64,000 nt of DNA, from the NCBI GenBank assembly GCA_002083365.1, contig LVWS01000038.1, forward strand, positions 1 to 64,000, in the 5' to 3' direction. Positions 25,043 through 33,983 of this stretch are shown here, piece by piece. How positions within the stretch are numbered: the first letter of the stretch is position 1; the number at the start of each line of letters is the position of its first letter. This stretch comes from Nitrospira sp. SG-bin1 (lineage in GTDB: Bacteria; Nitrospirota; Nitrospiria; Nitrospirales; Nitrospiraceae). Under the pieces are notes generated by a model. It worked only from the letters and a program-made list of their open reading frames with translations. It was not told the origin of the DNA and searched no databases. A program made the translations under genes and the position numbers.

Positions 25043-26470
25043 ATGAACGGAATCTTTACGCGCATACTGAGTCTCTCCATTGGATCCTTCCTTTTGGCCG
25101 CCTGTGCGGTGGGGCCGGACTATGCCCGGCCGCCGACAGACACCGAGGATCGATTCCGGATGGCGGAGGGGCCGGCCGATCTGCCCTCGCTGGCGAACCT
25201 GCCCTGGTGGGAGCTCTTGCAGGATGAGCAGCTGCAGCAGCTCATTCGGACGGCGCTCGAGCACAATTGGGATCTCCAGCGCGCCGTCGCGACCATCGAT
25301 GAGTTTCGGGCGCGGGCCTTGATCGCGCAGACCGACTTTTTACCGCAGCTCACGGCGGCCGCGAACGCGCCGGCCGGGCGCAGCGCCGTGTTCTTGTTTC
25401 CCGGGTTCGCCAGTCCGTTCAACTATTACCTGCTGGGCAACCTCTCGTGGGAAGTCGATCTGTGGGGGCGCGTCCGGCGCACCAATGAAGCGGCGCGCGC
25501 CGAGCTGGTGGCTCGAGAAGAGAACCGCCGGGCCGTGACGATTCAACTGGTCAGCGCCGTGGCCGAAGCCTACTTCAATCTGCTGCAGTTCGATCTCCAG
25601 CTCGACATCGCGGAGCGGACCTTACAATCCTGGGACGAGTCGGTGCGGATCGCACAAGCGCGGTTGCGGCAAGGCATGACCTCGAAACTGGACGCGGACC
25701 AGTTTGAAGCGGAGCGCGCGAATGCGGCGGCCCGTACGGCGGAACTCCATCGGCAGATGGGACAAGCCGAGAATCATTTGAGCATCTTGTTGGGGCGCCA
25801 GCCCTTTGCCGTCGCGCGCGGGCGGTCCCTGGACCGGCAAATCCTGGCCCCGGCCGTGCCGGCCGGGCTGCCCTCCGAGCTGTTGCAGCGTCGGCCTGAC
25901 ATCTTGGTGGCCGAACGCCAGTTGGCAGCCGTCACCGCCCGGATCGGGGCGGCCAAGGCCGACCGCTTCCCCCGGATCACCTTGACCGGGTTGGCGGGCC
26001 TGGCCCATCCCGAACTGTCCTTAATCTTCACCGAGGCCTCCTCCTTCGGGGTGTTCGGCGCGGGACTCGCTGCGCCGCTGTTCAACGCACAAATCCTGGG
26101 GTTCCAGCAAGAAGCCATCGAAGCCCAAAGCAAAGAGGCATTGGCTCAATACCAGCAATCGGTGCTGACGGCGTTTCGGGAGGTCGAGGACGCGCTGATC
26201 GCCGTGCGAACGGCCCGGGTCCAAAGCGAGGCCCAACAGCAACAGGTCGTGGCGCTGCAATCGGCGTTGAAACTGGCCGAACTGCGCTACCGCGGCGGGC
26301 TGGCCAACTATCTCGACGTGCTCGTGGCGCGCCGCAATCTGTTCGAGGCGGAACTTGCCTGGACCAGCACGCGTCGGTTCCTGCTCGCCTCCATCGTCCA
26401 GCTCTACAAGGCCCTCGGCGGCGGCTGGACTCCGGATGCACCATCCACTGAGGCGAGTACGAAAGGGTAG
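25043..26470 (+). CDS. Outer-membrane efflux channel (NodT family lipoprotein)
   Basis: The 475-residue TolC-like factor starts with a lipoprotein signal (LSIGSFLLAACAVGPDY, lipobox LAAC). Two repeats of the outer-membrane efflux domain follow, ending LRYRGGLANYLDVLVARRNLF. It should form the trimeric outer-membrane duct of the pump. GAGG lies 6 bases before the ATG at 25043; an ATG at 25031 overlapping the STAS stop is the alternative. It is the last gene of the efflux operon; the nitroreductase gene follows after four bases and may be co-transcribed. Confidence 0.93.
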   Translation: MNGIFTRILSLSIGSFLLAACAVGPDYARPPTDTEDRFRMAEGPADLPSLANLPWWELLQDEQLQQLIRTALEHNWDLQRAVATIDEFRARALIAQTDFLPQLTAAANAPAGRSAVFLFPGFASPFNYYLLGNLSWEVDLWGRVRRTNEAARAELVAREENRRAVTIQLVSAVAEAYFNLLQFDLQLDIAERTLQSWDESVRIAQARLRQGMTSKLDADQFEAERANAAARTAELHRQMGQAENHLSILLGRQPFAVARGRSLDRQILAPAVPAGLPSELLQRRPDILVAERQLAAVTARIGAAKADRFPRITLTGLAGLAHPELSLIFTEASSFGVFGAGLAAPLFNAQILGFQQEAIEAQSKEALAQYQQSVLTAFREVEDALIAVRTARVQSEAQQQQVVALQSALKLAELRYRGGLANYLDVLVARRNLFEAELAWTSTRRFLLASIVQLYKALGGGWTPDAPSTEASTKG

Positions 26471-26474
26471 GACT

Positions 26475-27068
26475 GTGGAAAAACCGGCGCCGACACAACG
26501 TCACATCCATGAGTTGCTCGCTCGTCGTTGGAGTCCCCGCGCGTTCGATGAGCGGCTCGTCGATGCTGATACGCTGCGGACGCTGTTCGAGGCGGCCCGC
26601 TGGGCGCCCTCCTCGAATAATGAACAGCCGTGGCGATTTGTCATGGCGAGTAAGGATCATGAGGCGGATTGGAATCGGCTGTTCGATTGTCTCGCCGAGG
26701 GAAACAGGCGGTGGGCCTTCCGTGCACCGGTGCTGGTGCTGTCCATTGCCAGCATGCAGTTCGAGGATGATGGGACGCCGAACCGCCATGCCTTTCACGA
26801 CACGGGACTGGCGACGGAGAATCTGGTATTACAGGCGGCGGCTCAAGGGTTGGTTGCCCATCAAATGGCGGGCTTTGACGTGGAGAAGGCGCGGGTCGAT
26901 CTTAAGATTCCTTCGGGCTACGAGCCTGTCGCGATGATCGCCATCGGTTATCCGGGTGATCCAGCCGTGCTTCCAGAGCGACTGAGAGAACGTGAATTAC
27001 GGCCTCGAACCCGCCGAGCGATTGGAGAGTGGACATTTTTCGGACAATGGGGTACGCCGATTCCCTAG
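26475..27068 (+). CDS. Nitroreductase family protein
   Basis: This 197-residue FMN-dependent reductase starts at GTG 26475 (AAAGGGTAGG upstream). Typical elements are LLARRWSPRAFDER for FMN phosphate, ARWAPSSNNEQPWRF near residue 45 and GLATENLVLQAAAQGL. It should reduce nitro compounds, quinones or flavins with NAD(P)H. It starts four bases after the channel gene, so it could be part of the efflux transcript and act on the same xenobiotics, though this is inference. Confidence 0.9.
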   Translation: MEKPAPTQRHIHELLARRWSPRAFDERLVDADTLRTLFEAARWAPSSNNEQPWRFVMASKDHEADWNRLFDCLAEGNRRWAFRAPVLVLSIASMQFEDDGTPNRHAFHDTGLATENLVLQAAAQGLVAHQMAGFDVEKARVDLKIPSGYEPVAMIAIGYPGDPAVLPERLRERELRPRTRRAIGEWTFFGQWGTPIP

Positions 27069-27101
27069 TCGTGTCATGGTTCGAGAAGAGGAGCTGAACC
27101 G

Positions 27102-27833
27102 ATGAAATCGTTGAGCGGGAAAGTGGCGATTGTGACCGGAGCTTCAAACGGAATCGGTCGAGCGATTGCGGAACGATTGGCGGATGATGGCGCGATCGTT
27201 GTGGTGAACTATGCGAAGAGTTTGGAAAAAGCTCAGCAGGTCGTCGCGGGTATCCAAGGGAAAGGAGGCAAGGCGCTGGCGGTGCAAGCCGACATGAGCA
27301 TGGTCGCCGACGCGCGTCGGATCGTGATCGACACGGTGAAACAATTCAATCGGCTGGATATTCTCGTGAACAACGCGGGCAAATTCATGCCGAAGCCGCT
27401 AGAGGAGACGACGGAATCCGACTTTGACGGCGTCATTGCGCTGAACGCGAAAGGACCGTACTTTGCCATGCAGGAAGCCGCGCGAGTGCTGAAGGACGGA
27501 GGACGAATCGTGAACATCTCTACCGGCGGAACACACCTGCACTTTCCCGGGGCCACAGCCTATCTGGGGAGTAAAGCGGCGTTGGAACAGTACACCAAGG
27601 GATTGGCGCAAGAGCTGGCTTCCAAGGGAGTGACCGTGAATACGGTCTCTCCTGGTTTCACCGAAACCGGGATGATGACCGAAGAGTATCGTCAGATCGG
27701 AGTTCAGCTCTCTCCTCTGAAGCGTCTTGGTGTTCCGAAAGATATCGCCGATGTGGTCGCATTCGTCGTGAGCGAGGAAGCTCGCTGGCTGACAGGACAG
27801 ACGATTCAGGTCGGCGGCGGAATCGTCATGTAG
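27102..27833 (+). CDS. Short-chain dehydrogenase/reductase
   Basis: The 243-residue classical SDR has the cofactor loop TGASNGIGRAIAERLA, NNAGKF, the catalytic serine in NISTGGTH and the Y-x3-K pair in YLGSKAALEQY. A GAGGAG sequence precedes the ATG. VVNYAKSLEKA after the second strand suggests NADP(H) preference. The end HLTGQTIQVGGG-like motif (WLTGQTIQVGGGIVM) is standard. The substrate is unknown. It lies in the stress-related run after the efflux operon. Confidence 0.92.
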   Translation: MKSLSGKVAIVTGASNGIGRAIAERLADDGAIVVVNYAKSLEKAQQVVAGIQGKGGKALAVQADMSMVADARRIVIDTVKQFNRLDILVNNAGKFMPKPLEETTESDFDGVIALNAKGPYFAMQEAARVLKDGGRIVNISTGGTHLHFPGATAYLGSKAALEQYTKGLAQELASKGVTVNTVSPGFTETGMMTEEYRQIGVQLSPLKRLGVPKDIADVVAFVVSEEARWLTGQTIQVGGGIVM

Positions 27834-27849
27834 TGGGAGGGTGGACATC

Positions 27850-28233
27850 GTGGCGAGACAAAATGTCTCACGCGGCGGACCGTGGGAAGAAACAGTCGGA
27901 TATTCGAGAGCGGTGCGGGTCGGCGCCCACGTCTCAGTATCCGGGTCGACTGCGATGACTCCGTCCGGGCTTGTCGGCAAAGGAAATCCGTATGCGCAAA
28001 CGATTCAATCGTTGAGGACGATCGAAGCCGCCCTTAAGCAGGCAGGCGCGTCTTTAGCCGACGTGGTCCGAACCAGGATCTATATGGCGAATATCGAACA
28101 GTGGCAGGACGTTGGACGGGCGCATGGTGAAGTGTTTCGAACCATCAGACCGGCCACGACCATGGTCGACGTGAAGAGGTTGATTGACCCGGACATGCTC
28201 GTGGAAATCGAAGCCGATGCCGCCATCGGGTAG
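27850..28233 (+). CDS. RidA family protein (second copy)
   Basis: This 127-residue YjgF/UK114 protein starts at GTG 27850, about 8 bases after GGGAGG; a GTG at 27841 touches that site. Shared features with the copy at 10806 include PWEETVGYSRAVRVG at the N-terminus and VDVKRLIDPDMLVEIEA with the candidate catalytic arginine. Clearly diverged from the first copy, it probably handles different substrates. Its stop overlaps the start of the glycosylase gene. Confidence 0.85.
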   Translation: MARQNVSRGGPWEETVGYSRAVRVGAHVSVSGSTAMTPSGLVGKGNPYAQTIQSLRTIEAALKQAGASLADVVRTRIYMANIEQWQDVGRAHGEVFRTIRPATTMVDVKRLIDPDMLVEIEADAAIG

Positions 28234-28861
28234 TGATCAGGCTACCGCTCATCTGGCCGCAGTTGATCCGGTCATGCGTCGGTTGATTGAGGAAGTCGGC
28301 CCCTTCGCGTTGAGCCCCAAAGTTCGCCGCTCGCCGTTCGAATCGCTGGCCCGAGCGATTGCCTACCAACAACTCCATGACAGGGCTGCGGAGAGCATAC
28401 TGAGGCGGTTTATCGCGCTGTTCCCTGGACGCAGGTTCCCACGGCCCGACGAACTTTTAACCATGAATATGCGATCGATCAGGAACGCCGGCTTCTCGGG
28501 ACCAAAAATCATGGCGCTCCGGGATTTGGCTGCCAAAACGCTCGACGGCACGGTGCCCACCGGCCGCGTCATCAGCGGATTGGATGATGAGGCGATCATT
28601 ACACGACTTACCGAAGTGCGAGGCATCGGGCGCTGGACGGTGGAGATGCTGCTGATCTTTCAATTGGGCCGACCGGATGTGCTGCCGGTCGATGACTTCG
28701 GCGTGCGGAATGGATTCCGGATTGCCTACCGCCGTCGCACCATACCCACGCCGAAGCAAGTGTTACGATATGGACAACGGTGGCGCCCCTATCGAACCGT
28801 CGCGTCCTGGTATCTGTGGCGGGCGGCCGATCGGAAAAAACAAGCGATGAAGGTGCTGTAA
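28217..28861 (+). CDS. DNA-3-methyladenine glycosylase II (AlkA-type)
   Basis: The 214-residue helix-hairpin-helix glycosylase excises alkylated bases. The GPD-type motif is EVRGIGRWTVEMLLIF followed by RPDVLPVDDFGVRNG, with the catalytic aspartate in VDDF. The large N-terminal domain of E. coli AlkA is absent, as in many compact bacterial homologues. Starts at ATG 28217 or at 28184 are both possible; the former overlaps the ridA-like gene by 17 bases. It joins stress-defence neighbours on the same strand. Confidence 0.9.
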   Translation: MPPSGSDQATAHLAAVDPVMRRLIEEVGPFALSPKVRRSPFESLARAIAYQQLHDRAAESILRRFIALFPGRRFPRPDELLTMNMRSIRNAGFSGPKIMALRDLAAKTLDGTVPTGRVISGLDDEAIITRLTEVRGIGRWTVEMLLIFQLGRPDVLPVDDFGVRNGFRIAYRRRTIPTPKQVLRYGQRWRPYRTVASWYLWRAADRKKQAMKVL

Positions 28862-29742
28862 TGGCTGATCAAACAAAACGCCTTGATTCCAACGTGCCGG
28901 GAAACTTTTATGTCGATGCCACCTGCATCAACTGCGATACGTGTCGACAATTAGCCCCGCGGAGCTTCGAAGAGATCGGCGACTATTCCGCGGTCAGCCG
29001 TCAGCCGATGGATGAGCAGCAGACTCATCAGGCCTACCAGGCGTTGCTGGCCTGTCCCGTGGGGTCAATCGGTGTAGAGCACCAAGACAAGTCACGGCTG
29101 CACAACGCGATGGCCAGCTTCCCGTTCCATCTCGAAGGGGGCGTGAGTTATTGTGGTTTCAATTCCGAGAAATCATTCGGAGCGAACAGCTTTTTCATCG
29201 AACATCCGGATGGCAACTGGCTGATCGACTCGCCGCGCTATATCAAACATTTGATCGAGGCGTTCGAACGCCGGGGCGGCATCGCCTATATCTTTCTCAC
29301 ACATGAAGACGACGTGGCCGATGCGGATAAATATGCGGCGCATTTTGGTGCCAAGCGGATCATCCATCGGGAAGATGCGGATGCCGTGCCGGGTGCGGAA
29401 TGGATCGTCGATGGCGAAGAGACGATCCAGGTCGGTTCACAGTTTCGCTTCATTCCGGTACCAGGGCACACTGCCGGCAGCATGGTCTTGCTCTACCAGG
29501 AACGATTCCTCTTCACCGGCGATCATCTCTGGTGGGATCCCCATACGAAATCATTGGAGGCTCCCACTCGCCTTGTCTGGAAAAAGTGGACATTGATCGA
29601 TTCCATCCGCAAACTCCTCGACTACCGCTTCGAGTGGGTCTTGGCCGGGCATGGCGACCGGGTGCAGCTTCCCTCCGTTGACATGCGAGCGCATCTCAAG
29701 GCATTGATCGTGCGTCGTGAACAGAGAAGTGGATCGCGGTAG
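28861..29742 (+). CDS. Ferredoxin-domain / metallo-beta-lactamase-fold hydrolase
   Basis: The 293-residue fusion starts at the ATG overlapping the glycosylase stop (TAATG). Residues 1-75 form a small 4Fe-4S ferredoxin with CINCDTC and a distant CPVG. Residues about 95-285 form an MBL-fold domain, with THEDD in place of the usual HxHxDH, HTAGS, FTGDHLWWD and AGHGDR. The replacement in the first metal motif leaves a reduced metal set, so catalysis may differ from glyoxalase II-like relatives. The partner may be a flavin or oxygen-handling enzyme; unknown. Confidence 0.85.
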   Translation: MADQTKRLDSNVPGNFYVDATCINCDTCRQLAPRSFEEIGDYSAVSRQPMDEQQTHQAYQALLACPVGSIGVEHQDKSRLHNAMASFPFHLEGGVSYCGFNSEKSFGANSFFIEHPDGNWLIDSPRYIKHLIEAFERRGGIAYIFLTHEDDVADADKYAAHFGAKRIIHREDADAVPGAEWIVDGEETIQVGSQFRFIPVPGHTAGSMVLLYQERFLFTGDHLWWDPHTKSLEAPTRLVWKKWTLIDSIRKLLDYRFEWVLAGHGDRVQLPSVDMRAHLKALIVRREQRSGSR

Positions 29743-29744
29743 AG

Positions 29745-31379
29745 ATGCGGGCAGGAATCTTCCACTGGATCGATCGCAATATTCTCTCTCTCGGTCGTGA
29801 GATGCGGCTCTCCTATCTGCCGCCGCTCATGGTCTATGTGGCCTACGGCATCTCGGGTCTCACCGGCATTGTCGGCACTTTTTTTGTCAAAGACTATCTC
29901 GGCCTCTCCGCGGCATTTCTCGCCGCGCTGGGGTTCTGGGCCGGGATTCCCTGGGCTCTAAAGATGCCGGTCGGCCACACGGTCGACCTCTTGTGGCGAT
30001 GGAAGAGCTGGCTCGTCGGAATGGGGGCGGGATTGCTCGCGATCAGCCTCGGTATCATGGCCCTTTTGATCGGCGACCGCGAGACGATGACGGCCATCTT
30101 GCCGGCGGAAGTCTGGTATGTCCTCAGTGTGTTACTGGCGCCTATCGGGTACGTGATTCAAGACGCGGTCGCGGACGCCATGACGGTCGAGGCGGTTCCT
30201 CGTGTCGACGAGCAGGGCCGTCCCTTCGATGACCAGACGCGCAAACTCATGCATACGACCATGCAGACGCTGGGTCGTGTCGCGATCGTCGGCGGCGGGA
30301 TCCTTGTGGCGTTGGTCAATGTCTATGTCTTTAGCGGAACCGAGGGCATGCCCCAGGCCGACCTCGTTCGGCTCTACATGAAAATCTATCTGTTGGCCAT
30401 GGCGATTCCGGTCGTGTCAGTGGCGGGCATCGGACTGGCTTGGTGGCTGAATCGGCGACAAAGACAACGGCTCATTAAGCAAGGGTTCTCGCCGGAGCAG
30501 GCACGACGGATGGTGAGTGTGCGCGATGCGGAGGGAGAACCGACGAAACCCAACTGGTGGATTCTCGGTGGCAGCTCGGCCTTTGTTCTCTTTACGTTGA
30601 CCGTCGGACTGGGCGGATTCCCGTACCGCGAGGAGATTGTGTTTGCCGGTTCGATGAGCATCGTGCTGTTTTTGATGTCGAGGCTGGTTCGAGAATTGGA
30701 GCCTGATAAGCGGCTGACTCTGGTCGGCACTGCCGCAGTCGTTTTTTCGTTGCGCGCCATTCCCGGCCCCGGTCCTGGTTCAACCTGGTGGATGATTGAC
30801 CAGTTGAGGTTCGATCAACAGTTCCTCTCAGTGCTGTCCTTGATCGGTGGCGTGTTGGCCCTGGTGGGCATGTTTGTCTTCCGGCGCTTTATGGCCGAAC
30901 GCTCGATCATGTACGTGGTCGGATTTTTGACCATCGTCGGGACGATCCTCTCTCTTCCGATCGTGGGTATGTACTACGGGTTGCACGAATGGACGGCGAG
31001 GATGACCGGTGGCGTGGTCGATGCCCGATTCATCGCGATGGTGGATACGGCGTTGGAATCGCCGCTCGTGCAAATCTCGATGATTCCGATGTTGGCCTGG
31101 ATCGCCAACTCGGCACCGGCCAATCTGAAAGCCACCTTTTTCGCCGTGATGGCGTCGTTTACAAACCTGGCACTTTCGCTCAGCCAGCTCGGCACCAAAT
31201 ACCTGAATCAACTCTTTATAGTGACCAGGGAAGTGAAGGACCAAGCTACCGGCGCCATCCAGACTCCAGCGGACTATAGTCAGCTGGGCGAACTCCTCGT
31301 CACGCAACTGGCGATCGGCCTGGCCCTTCCCTTCTCCGCCATCCTGTTTGCGAAACTCACCAAGTTCAAGAGCGCATAG
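29745..31379 (+). CDS. Major-facilitator-type carrier (BT1/folate-biopterin-like)
   Basis: The 544-residue integral membrane protein has about twelve to fourteen hydrophobic segments. LSYLPPLMVYVAYGISGL near the N-terminus and VIQDAVADAMTVEAV resemble the folate-biopterin transporter (BT1) branch of the MFS. A charged cytoplasmic loop lies near residues 230-260. It begins two bases after the ferredoxin-MBL gene and is surely co-transcribed with it. The transported compound cannot be deduced. Confidence 0.75.
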   Translation: MRAGIFHWIDRNILSLGREMRLSYLPPLMVYVAYGISGLTGIVGTFFVKDYLGLSAAFLAALGFWAGIPWALKMPVGHTVDLLWRWKSWLVGMGAGLLAISLGIMALLIGDRETMTAILPAEVWYVLSVLLAPIGYVIQDAVADAMTVEAVPRVDEQGRPFDDQTRKLMHTTMQTLGRVAIVGGGILVALVNVYVFSGTEGMPQADLVRLYMKIYLLAMAIPVVSVAGIGLAWWLNRRQRQRLIKQGFSPEQARRMVSVRDAEGEPTKPNWWILGGSSAFVLFTLTVGLGGFPYREEIVFAGSMSIVLFLMSRLVRELEPDKRLTLVGTAAVVFSLRAIPGPGPGSTWWMIDQLRFDQQFLSVLSLIGGVLALVGMFVFRRFMAERSIMYVVGFLTIVGTILSLPIVGMYYGLHEWTARMTGGVVDARFIAMVDTALESPLVQISMIPMLAWIANSAPANLKATFFAVMASFTNLALSLSQLGTKYLNQLFIVTREVKDQATGAIQTPADYSQLGELLVTQLAIGLALPFSAILFAKLTKFKSA

Positions 31380-31444
31380 CAGAATCACTCTCCGTCGCCA
31401 ACCTCAGGATCTGTTGTTTAGGATTCACGCGGAAACGGTGTCGC

Positions 31445-31487
31445 ATTGTCAACTAATTGTCAATGTAGGAATATTGGAATTGTCAAT
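31445..31487. repeat. Three phased ATTGTCAA direct repeats
   Basis: ATTGTCAA occurs at 31445, 31456 and 31479, with start-to-start spacings of 11 and 23 bases, close to one and two helical turns. The site lies in the gap between two convergent genes, where a promoter operator is not expected. Confidence 0.45.
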
Positions 31488-31516
31488 ATGTATGTGCTCT
31501 GATCAACCGAATTGGA

Positions 31517-32062
31517 CTATGGGAACAGCTGGGGACCAACATTCAGATCAGGATAGTGAATCAACCCATTCTTCACTCTGGCGAAAGACCTAAGTTGATG
31601 CCGGTCTGCTCTCTCCTCCGACATGATATGTCGGATTTCCCAGTCCCTCATCACCAAAGCGTCGGCGATCAAGGACCGATGGCATCGCCAGGGCACGGCC
31701 TCCGCGCACATGATGACCGTCTTTCGCTCTTTGCTATTAGCCATCAGCTCGTCTAAGGCTCTCCCAAACTGCTCTGTCTGCATGTAATCCGCGTAACCGC
31801 GAAAACTTGCATTTCGCCAACCGGCGTTGATGGAATCCTTCTTAGGTTTACGCAACCCACCAAGCTGCGGCATGTGTTCGTACAACAAGCCTTCCTTTTT
31901 CAGACTCCTCGAAATGGTCTCTGTGTTGAACTGAGGATTGTGGCGAGAGCGCGGAATGGTTCGTATGTCAACGAGCTGCTGAATGTCACGTGCTTTCAGT
32001 AGCGAGACGAATTCATCGATTGTCCTCGTTGAATGACCAATGGTCCAGAGGACATCAGGCAT
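31517..32062 (-). CDS. DUF488 family protein
   Basis: The product is 181 residues with the DUF488 landmarks: WTIGHSTRTIDEFVSLLK at the start, VDIRTIPRSRHNPQF, LGGLRKPKKDS and the cysteine-containing IMCAEAVPWRCHRSLIAD. The C-x(8)-CHR region is the family's probable active site. The biochemical function is uncharacterised. It starts six bases after the TfoX-like stop and is the last gene of a minus-strand run. Confidence 0.9.
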   Translation of the reverse strand: MPDVLWTIGHSTRTIDEFVSLLKARDIQQLVDIRTIPRSRHNPQFNTETISRSLKKEGLLYEHMPQLGGLRKPKKDSINAGWRNASFRGYADYMQTEQFGRALDELMANSKERKTVIMCAEAVPWRCHRSLIADALVMRDWEIRHIMSEERADRHQLRSFARVKNGLIHYPDLNVGPQLFP

Positions 32063-32068
32063 GGCGCC

Positions 32069-32380
32069 TCAGGTATCGATCGATCGCGACGCCCACTCGG
32101 TCAAGGTTTCGGCGTCTTCGATCACATCAATAGGCACTTCATGGAAAGATTTCAGCGTTTGTTTGGCGTTTGGTCGAAACGGTTTCATGCCGTGTTCCTT
32201 GTAACATGGCGCCGTAACCGGTGACACTTTGAAGTACAAACGGCCTTTATGGATGATGCCAAAAAATATGGTTCTCTGATACAAGCCATAACCGCCGAAC
32301 ATGGGTCGGCAGCTCAGACCGGGAAGAGCGGCCAGCTGATCTAAGACAAAGTCTTTGAAGCCGTTATTTTTCGCGGCCAT
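32069..32380 (-). CDS. TfoX N-terminal-domain protein
   Basis: This 103-residue protein matches the TfoX/Sxy N-terminal domain: FKDFVLDQLAALPGLSCRPMFGGYGLY, with GRLYFKVS in the middle. Full TfoX proteins activate competence genes. Stand-alone N-terminal domains are widespread and of unknown role. It begins three bases after the methyltransferase stop, so the two are coupled. Confidence 0.88.
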   Translation of the reverse strand: MAAKNNGFKDFVLDQLAALPGLSCRPMFGGYGLYQRTIFFGIIHKGRLYFKVSPVTAPCYKEHGMKPFRPNAKQTLKSFHEVPIDVIEDAETLTEWASRSIDT

Positions 32381-32383
32381 GCC

Positions 32384-33241
32384 TCATCCGGGTATTCGCC
32401 CGGAGACAATTCGTACGGCGATGGGAAGTGCGATAGCCGATCCATTTCGGTATTCTCGGGCCGTCCGGATGATGCGTGTGTTGGCCTCGGTCTGTTGTGT
32501 CTTAGTCAAATTCGTCCACAGATTCTGAATTGGGGCGGCGATGTCCATGAGGCTGAAGAAATATTCCTCCTCTGACGAAAATCGCACATCGCCGAGAAAT
32601 TCTTGTTCTGAGATGTCGCTAAAGCCTTCTTGTTGCAGCATACCGGCGAGTTCGCCGGGCTTCGCTAAACGAAAAATTCCAGGAGCGGTCGGGTCTGGTG
32701 GCGGGATCTCGATGAATTGCTTGACAACGTCGATGGGTATCTTGAGGTAAGGATTCTTTTCCGGTGCCGACCAGACCGCCGCAGCGACCCATGTGTTTGG
32801 TTTGAGGATCCGAGCGATTTCAGCCACGGCCTTCGGGATCTCAGGCAAGAACATCAGACAAAAACGGCTGGTCACCGCCCCAAATGATGCCGACTCGAAC
32901 GGCAGCGTCGTGACGTCACCGGTACGGAAGGTAATATTGGAGAGACCGAGAGCAGCAGCTTTTCGCCTCGCCGTCTCCAGCATCTGGTCCGCCAGGTCGA
33001 CACCGACTACATTGCCGGCTGGTCCGACTGTCTGTGCGGCGAGGAGCGCCGGATAGCCGGTGCCTGATCCAAGGTCGAGTACTCGCATGCCTGACCGCAA
33101 TCGAGCATCGGCAACCAGCCGGTGGTTGAGAAATGCCATTTGTTCGTCGAAGAAGCGATCCCACTTCTCCCAGCCGCCGGCGACTCGGTTCCAATCCTGA
33201 CGTTGACTCTCAATGACTTGTTCAGGTTTGGGCGAAGCCAC
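32384..33241 (-). CDS. SAM-dependent methyltransferase (UbiE-like)
   Basis: The 285-residue class I methyltransferase shows motif I VLDLGSGTGYPALLAAQ, then VVGVDLADQMLETARRKA and TGDVTTLPFESASFGAV. A helical C-terminal part follows that could bind a hydrophobic acceptor. It begins four bases after the lipoprotein stop, second in a tightly packed minus-strand unit. The acceptor molecule is unknown. Confidence 0.9.
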   Translation of the reverse strand: MASPKPEQVIESQRQDWNRVAGGWEKWDRFFDEQMAFLNHRLVADARLRSGMRVLDLGSGTGYPALLAAQTVGPAGNVVGVDLADQMLETARRKAAALGLSNITFRTGDVTTLPFESASFGAVTSRFCLMFLPEIPKAVAEIARILKPNTWVAAAVWSAPEKNPYLKIPIDVVKQFIEIPPPDPTAPGIFRLAKPGELAGMLQQEGFSDISEQEFLGDVRFSSEEEYFFSLMDIAAPIQNLWTNLTKTQQTEANTRIIRTAREYRNGSAIALPIAVRIVSGRIPG

Positions 33242-33245
33242 GAAG

Positions 33246-33680
33246 TCACCTCAAGGCTTGCAATGTCTGGCGCATTTCTTGGAGTTCGGACACAAAGAGT
33301 TCCAGGTGTTGATCCCGCTGCGGCTGATCATCCTTGAATTTCCATAACCGTTTGAAGATGGTACCAAGTTCTTTGTTGTGAGTGACGGCCAGAGCGTAAG
33401 AAGGTTTGTCTTTCACCGACTTGTCCACGCAGCAGATGCTATTGTCGATCGCGTGGAACTGATTGTGCAGATCGTCGAAGGGCTGGTCGACTCCTTTGCC
33501 GCCCTTTGCCTTTTGGGCCGTGGCCTCCGCCATATTCGTCAGATTGATCAGCGTCTCGACGCCCGTCGCACCCTTGGCCTTTGCCGTAAACTCCTTTGCA
33601 TGGGGATAAAAGAGATAGCTGCAGCCGCTTGCGCTCAGCAGAAACAGTACTGCAATGGGTACGATAGCCTTCCGGCCCAT
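33246..33680 (-). CDS. Small lipoprotein of unknown function
   Basis: The 144-residue product carries a lipoprotein signal (IVPIAVLFLLSASGC, lipobox SASGC). The mature part is helical and lysine-rich, with ATAQKAKGGKGVDQPFDDL in its middle and a CC pair at NSICCVD. GGAGGAAT precedes the ATG. It leads a four-gene unit with the methyltransferase, TfoX-like and DUF488 genes. I recognise no family. Confidence 0.7.
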   Translation of the reverse strand: MGRKAIVPIAVLFLLSASGCSYLFYPHAKEFTAKAKGATGVETLINLTNMAEATAQKAKGGKGVDQPFDDLHNQFHAIDNSICCVDKSVKDKPSYALAVTHNKELGTIFKRLWKFKDDQPQRDQHLELFVSELQEMRQTLQALR

Positions 33681-33776
33681 AATTCCTCCTTGATCTCAAG
33701 ACTCGATATGAGATGCGCGGACCTCTCCGGCACATGGAGGTACACAGAGAGGTCCATCGGCTGTTGACCTATTACA

Positions 33777-33983
33777 TTAGACCTTGACCGTCACGGTCTT
33801 GACCGCTGCCTGTACTTTGGCCGCCATCTCCGGCGGGATCGAATCCAACTTATGACACTGCTTCGCGTGAGTGGCGACGAGTTGCATCAGTTCCGACTCG
33901 GTCTCCGCTCGTACTTGGAATCCGCAGCCGCCCGACGGTTGCACATCGAGACATCCGAGCTGCTTGTACTGTTTGTCCGCCAT
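33777..33983 (-). CDS. DUF1059 small protein
   Basis: The 68-residue protein has the DUF1059 pattern: YKQLGCLDVQPSGGCGFQVRAET and VATHAKQCHKLDSIPPEM. The conserved cysteines and histidines (GC, GCGF, HAKQCH) suggest a zinc or metal site. AGGAGGA precedes the ATG. It is separated from the lipoprotein gene by 96 bases and may have its own transcript. Confidence 0.88.
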   Translation of the reverse strand: MADKQYKQLGCLDVQPSGGCGFQVRAETESELMQLVATHAKQCHKLDSIPPEMAAKVQAAVKTVTVKV

